Both the position numbers and the translations under genes were made by a program. Under the pieces are notes generated by a model. It searched no databases, was not told the DNA's origin, and saw only the letters and a program-made list of their open reading frames with translations. Below are positions 16,097-16,135 of a stretch of 16,135 nucleotides of DNA, in pieces. Source of the DNA: a bacterium (GTDB taxonomy: Bacteria; Bacillota; Bacilli; Lactobacillales; Streptococcaceae); assembly GCA_905221035.1 (NCBI GenBank), contig CAJNBP010000023.1, forward strand, positions 1 through 16,135, in the 5' to 3' direction. The stretch's first letter is position 1, and the number at the start of each line of letters is the position of its first letter.

Positions 16097-16135
16097 TTAA
16101 GCTTTGAAAATCGGATTTATCATCTGATGTTTATC
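16097..16135 (-). CDS. Possible last codons of a gene entering from the right edge
   Basis: On the minus strand the frame from the edge reads D-K-H-Q-M-I-N-P-I-F-K-A and stops with TAA at 16097-16099, 18 bases before the terminator. This is the only minus-strand frame without an earlier stop in these bases. Twelve codons are too few to identify a product. In pneumococcus the manganese exporter gene mntE is the upstream neighbour of this ATPase gene, but nothing here confirms that. Confidence 0.3.
   Translation of the reverse strand, partial: DKHQMINPIFKA

Noticed and set aside
16082..16135. Plus-strand ATG at 16082 preceded by AGGAG, open to the edge
   Set aside because: The AGGAG is within the arm of a 15-bp terminator hairpin, and 18 codons are not enough to support a gene; the minus-strand reading fits the hairpin better.

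Overview
The window looks like chromosomal DNA of a mitis-group Streptococcus (S. mitis, S. oralis, S. pneumoniae or a close relative). The evidence is moderately AT-rich DNA, compact genes with strong AGGAGG-type ribosome binding sites, extended -10 promoters (TGnTATAAT), and a neighbourhood I recognise from pneumococcus: a Ca2+/Mn2+ P-type ATPase behind a yybP-ykoY riboswitch, a short peptide deformylase and a large membrane protein. This identification rests on recognition of the protein families, not on a database search.

Left region (1-9248, minus strand). One reading frame without a stop runs from an ATG at 9248 past the left edge, so more than 3,080 residues are visible and the C-terminus, including any LPXTG sorting signal, is missing. 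It encodes a giant secreted adhesin-like protein. In order it has a long signal peptide, a charged helical stalk with a FIVAR-like segment, a mosaic of Ig-like and helix-plus-strand modules, five ~0.8 kb composite units (Rib + long Rib-like + Ig/He_PIG-like domain), and then a tandem array of Rib domains. In that array two sequence types alternate with a 459 bp period. The many plus-strand ORFs inside this gene are shadows.

Centre (9249-9932). A promoter for the adhesin gene lies at 9290-9318. It is followed by the 3' half of a plus-strand NADPH-dependent FMN reductase gene that has lost its 5' part, and then by a strong hairpin terminator shared with the convergent gene yaaA.

Right region (9933-16135, all minus strand). 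From right to left come: the likely last codons of an upstream gene and its terminator; a promoter, a yybP-ykoY (Mn2+) riboswitch with an intrinsic terminator, and the P-type ATPase mgtA/caxP; a peptide deformylase translationally coupled to a 531-residue membrane protein of unknown function; a 54-residue two-helix membrane protein; and yaaA, whose promoter position implies a leaderless mRNA.

The common themes are cell-surface adhesion on the left and metal/peroxide homeostasis on the right. MgtA exports Ca2+/Mn2+ under Mn2+ riboswitch control, and YaaA limits iron-driven peroxide damage, which suits a lineage known for making H2O2. I found no CRISPR array, IS element, tRNA, rRNA or defence system. 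The most unusual object is the giant repeat-built adhesin.
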